Assembly (NCBI GenBank): GCA_033816765.1
Contig: CM066296.1
Span: 868,001-932,000 of the forward strand
Origin: Nothopassalora personata
Lineage: Eukaryota; Ascomycota; Dothideomycetes; Mycosphaerellales; Mycosphaerellaceae
Length of the DNA: 64,000 nucleotides
Direction: 5' to 3'
Each line of letters starts with the position of its first letter. The stretch's first letter is position 1. This document shows positions 60,552 to 64,000 of this stretch, piece after piece. The position numbers and the translations under genes are program-made. Below the pieces are notes generated by a model that saw only the letters and a list, made by a program, of their open reading frames with translations, searched no databases and was not told the origin of the DNA.

Positions 60552-63500
60552 GACGCTTTTAACAGTTCTTAAAGGGTCTTATACCTGTCCGAGCTAACTA
60601 GGGTAGTAAACATAACACTTTTACCTTTACGGCTAGTAATAGTCCCCTCCTATAAACTATTATCGTAGTTACGGGTAGTAAGCCGGACCTTACGGGCCTA
60701 CGGACGTCCTAGGATTATTAGTAAGTTTAGATCCGAGGAGATAAACATGTCTACCTAGGAGTAAACCCTAAATACCTAAACATCTAAATTGCCTATAACA
60801 CCTTTAAACTAGGCCCGCCCTCTAGCACCTCGAAAGGTAAGCTAAGTACTCGACATTACCGGTAACCTAAACCTATAAGCGTTCCTCTAGCCGATAATAT
60901 TTACCTCGGAACCCTTATTAATTAGGCACCTAATCTAGTTCTTATTTATCCTAAACTCCGCTACTACCTAAGGACTAGGGACTATAGTAAAGTTATTAAG
61001 GACACTAGAGAGCCCGATTTTCTTAACGTCCTTATAGAGCTTAGTAGTAGGGACCGCTCCTTTAGAGTAAAGTATAGTTAAATACACTCCGACATACTAG
61101 GCCTAACTATCTTTGCGGAAGACCTCCTTATTATACTTAGGTTCATCTTTATAGGTAACTACTTATCTAGTGCGAACCTTAGGGTCCTTTCCTATAAGGC
61201 GTCGTACTGTAGTAAGCTTCTCCTAAAGAGCGGGGGTGTTAGTAACGCGACCGAAGAGGGCAGCCTCGAACTAGCGACTATATCGAAACTAATCCTAGGC
61301 ATTTACATTAGGAAACGTCGTCTAGAGGATCTAATTAATCTAGTAGATAATACCCTCTTCCTTTATAACCGGGCTATTACTAGCTAAACTATATTATCGG
61401 ACGTAGTTATTAATCCTTATAGTCTTAGTATTCTATATATGCTTCCTTTATACGAAGGGGGCGTTTACGGGACCTATAGGTATATCCTTAGGTAGTCCTT
61501 TATTAGCATCGTTCCCTAGTTTATTTACTTAGGCATTATTTCCCCTTCCTAGGGTTACCCCGGATTTAGCTAATAATTAAGTTCCACTTATTTAAGCACT
61601 AGCTTCGTTAATTATTTTAACCTCCTACTAGTTAATCTTAGCTTACCGGATCTCCTATTCTAATTGTAGGCGAACTTTCTTAGTAGCCTTAGCTCGGGCT
61701 CGTAGATCCTAGGCTAAGGACCGGGTCCTCGGGTACGGATTCTTTAGAATACCTACGGGTGCCTTCCCTTTCACTTTATTAGACTATATAGGATAGGTAG
61801 ATACCTCGTTAAGCTTGCCTAAGTTAATCGCCTACTCCGCTTTACTTTCTCCGAATAAGACCTAATATATCCTAGTAGCCTTCTCCGTTTCGCTAGACCG
61901 TGCGTCCTAAGGGCTATACTCGATTAAATGCCTAAAATTAGGAGGGAGCTTAGAATAATTAGGAGGCGTAACCTTTATTACCCTAGTGTAGTCCCTACCT
62001 ATCTATTACTTACGTAGTGCGGGAATCTTATACTAGTTATTAAACTCGATCGGCCTATAATGTTCTTTAAGTAGAGGGAGCATATAGAGCAGTTTCGGTT
62101 TACTATAGTCCCTCCGAAAGTTAAATTTAGTAGGATGCGGATCTCCTTCTTTCCCTAGATACTACTAGTTGTTCGGGGCGAGGTATACATAGCCCCGGAA
62201 TATTAAGGACCTTATCGCCCTACAATTACTAGCCTAGTACTTCGAACTATTATAGTTATAGTAATAACTATCTATTACTTTAGACTGTTTGCGATTCTAG
62301 GATAGGGGACGCTATATTACGTAAACCTATAGTTTAGTATCTAGGTCGTACCTCTCCGGTTGTATAGAGCGTTAATTCTCGCTCGGGTAGAAGGTACCCG
62401 CGTCCGCGACCCGACCGCGCTAGTATATACGTATGCTTATTTTAGCTACCTTCGAGATTAGGTTATAATTAATAATAGTCCTAGAGGTAGCCTTCTTAAG
62501 CGTGTTAATCTTAGGCTTAAGGCGCGGCATTTACTTTACGACTAAGCGGTATAGCTAAGGTAAAGTAAGAGGGAAATCTATATATATATATAGCTTTCTA
62601 TCCCTCCTTACTATCTACGATGCTAGTAGCTTTATCGAGGATCCTCTAAAAGTCCCTAAACTTCTTAGGTTACTTTAGGTAAAGCCCGTAAGCCTTATAG
62701 ACCGCTTTCGCGACTGCCTCTAGTAATCCCTAAAGGAGGAGGCGACTCCGGGAGCTATTATCTAAATCCTTAGGTTTAATTAGGTTACTTAAGGATATAA
62801 ATAGGCGGATGAATTCCTTTATATCTTATTCTTTAGGCCTCTTACCTTACTACGCCCTAATAATCTCCTTAAGATATTCCCGACTCCCTAATATCGAGTA
62901 GGCGTTAAACCTTAAGAACTCTAATAAGAACGCCCTCCTAAAACGTGCCTTATTAGTAGGCTACCTAGGTAGCCTTATAACTACGCGCCGGATAGTACTT
63001 TCGTAATTGCGCTTAAACCTACCCTAGAAATCATCCTTCTTAATAGATGCCCGAGGCAGATACTAGTCTATTAGGTCGCTAAACCGCTCCTAGAACTTAG
63101 TAGCATTAGTGCTATTAAAGAACGGATTCTTAGCACCTCCTAGAGGTGGAAAGCGAGAGCTAGCGTTTTCTATTGCTACTGCCAATCGTCTAAAGAGGGC
63201 AGTTATAGCATCTATTCTAATTATGCTGTTCGTTCCTATACCTATACCTAATTTAGCGGCGCTAGTTCCGCTTCTCCCTTCTTTACTAGATTTAGGTGTT
63301 TCTCCTTCCTCCGATTCCTCTATCCCCTTATAAGGGATAGAATCCCTATAGACCCCTTCCATTTTCGTAGGGTTTATAGGCTATTCGTAGCCTCTACCTA
63401 TGTCGGTAAAGGTGCTAAGTTTTTCTAGTAATGTAGCCGTATCTATTGTTGCGTAGTGCTTACTTTAGAATGTACTAATACTAGTTGTTGCTTAATAGGA

Positions 63501-63712
63501 CCTTGTAACCGTGATTGTTACTAAATACCTTAGACCTTAAGTGTTTTCGACCTTAGTCGACCTTAACCGTAAACCTTAACCTTAAACCTTAACCTTAAGT
63601 AATGACCTTAACCGTAAACCTTAGACCTTAAACCGTAATTTTGACCTTATAAACTAGATGCTAATACGCTACCGGGTGTACACTTAATACCCCCTCTTAT
63701 TAACTACTAAAA

Positions 63713-64000
63713 TAATGTCTACTAACTACCCTATATAGGCCTGTCCGAGTTATAGTAGTATAGAGCGGTACTTACGTAAGCAGGGGTATTTGCCCGTCCC
63801 GGGACCGGGAAATTAGGTTACGTAACGAGTAGCGTAGTAGCTAGATAAAACAAGAGGATTAGCAGACCTAAACCCCTATGCCCTCTACTCGAGAGGTATA
63901 AATTGAATTGTTGCCTTAATACTACGCTTACAATGCTTAACTGCGCAGTATATATCTTAATAGCTATACTAGGTCCTACTAGCTTACCTAAATGTCTAAT
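63713..64000 (-). repeat. 5' LTR of copy C, partial
   Basis: Begins TAATGTC (complement of the LTR end). The first 288 bp are in the window; a palindrome variant lies near 63,790-63,815. Confidence 0.85.

Larger units (their letters stand above)
59422..64000 (-). mobile_element. Gypsy-type copy C, 5' part (RIPped; 5' LTR cut by window end)
   Basis: Minus-strand continuation of the element at 35,919-38,763: pol N-terminal part (59,427-60,545), gag-pro (about 60,520-63,362, ATG of gag at 63,362), leader with AAGGTT-type repeats, and 5' LTR from 63,713 to beyond 64,000. Stops throughout from RIP. It keeps the ancestral base counts at the three places where copy A's gag-pro has indels. Confidence 0.92.

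Overview
The window comes from a filamentous ascomycete (Pezizomycotina). Dothideomycetes is plausible but is only an inference. The evidence is short spliceosomal introns (47-83 nt), a HET-domain gene, SLM1 and RMI1 orthologues, a DUF1772 gene, F-box/2EXR-like families, and transposons riddled with CpA-to-TpA / TpG-to-TpA changes typical of repeat-induced point mutation (RIP).

Layout. (1) 1-10,981: an un-RIPped Ty3/gypsy-type element (copy A) cut by the left window edge, with gag-protease, pol, an unusual third coding region (ORF3, about 970 aa) and a 3' LTR. (2) 10,982-12,9xx: a RIPped chromovirus remnant ending in a chromodomain, followed by a decayed tRNA-like sequence. (3) 13,300-35,240: a gene-rich island holding an intron-containing tRNA-Ala, three F-box-like paralogues (one broken), SLM1 (TORC2/PIP2 signalling), a secreted GH43 hydrolase, a prenylcysteine oxidase, a HET gene, a DUF1772 membrane protein, a broken 2EXR-like gene and RMI1 (Sgs1/BLM-Top3 complex). 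(4) 35,400-64,000: a nested transposon block. A minus-strand gypsy copy of the A family (C) was split by a minus-strand Ty1/copia element (D). D was in turn hit by a full-length RIPped A-family copy (B) inside one LTR and by a small un-RIPped LTR element (E) inside its gag. B's 5' LTR also carries a 760-bp un-RIPped insertion with a 15-bp target duplication. Target-site duplications could be read for D (GTAAT), B (GTAGT), E (CTATA) and the 760-bp insert.

The most interesting biology is in the transposons. The A-family element shows a textbook -1 frameshift signal between gag-pro and pol: G GGA AAT, a 5-nt spacer, then a perfect 11-bp stem. It also carries ORF3 downstream of pol. ORF3 is preceded by an inverted copy of an LTR module (a 26-bp GC-rich palindrome, 4 nt, then a TCACGTGA box). 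Copy C lacks ORF3 exactly between two copies of a 15-bp polypurine-tract-like repeat. Element E has near-identical 316-bp LTRs, only a gag, and an antisense gene for a Zn2Cys6-like coiled-coil protein. Comparing A with RIPped B (and C where it has the sequence) shows that copy A has four small indels that break otherwise continuous frames; three lie in homopolymers and one in an AG repeat, so sequencing error must be considered.
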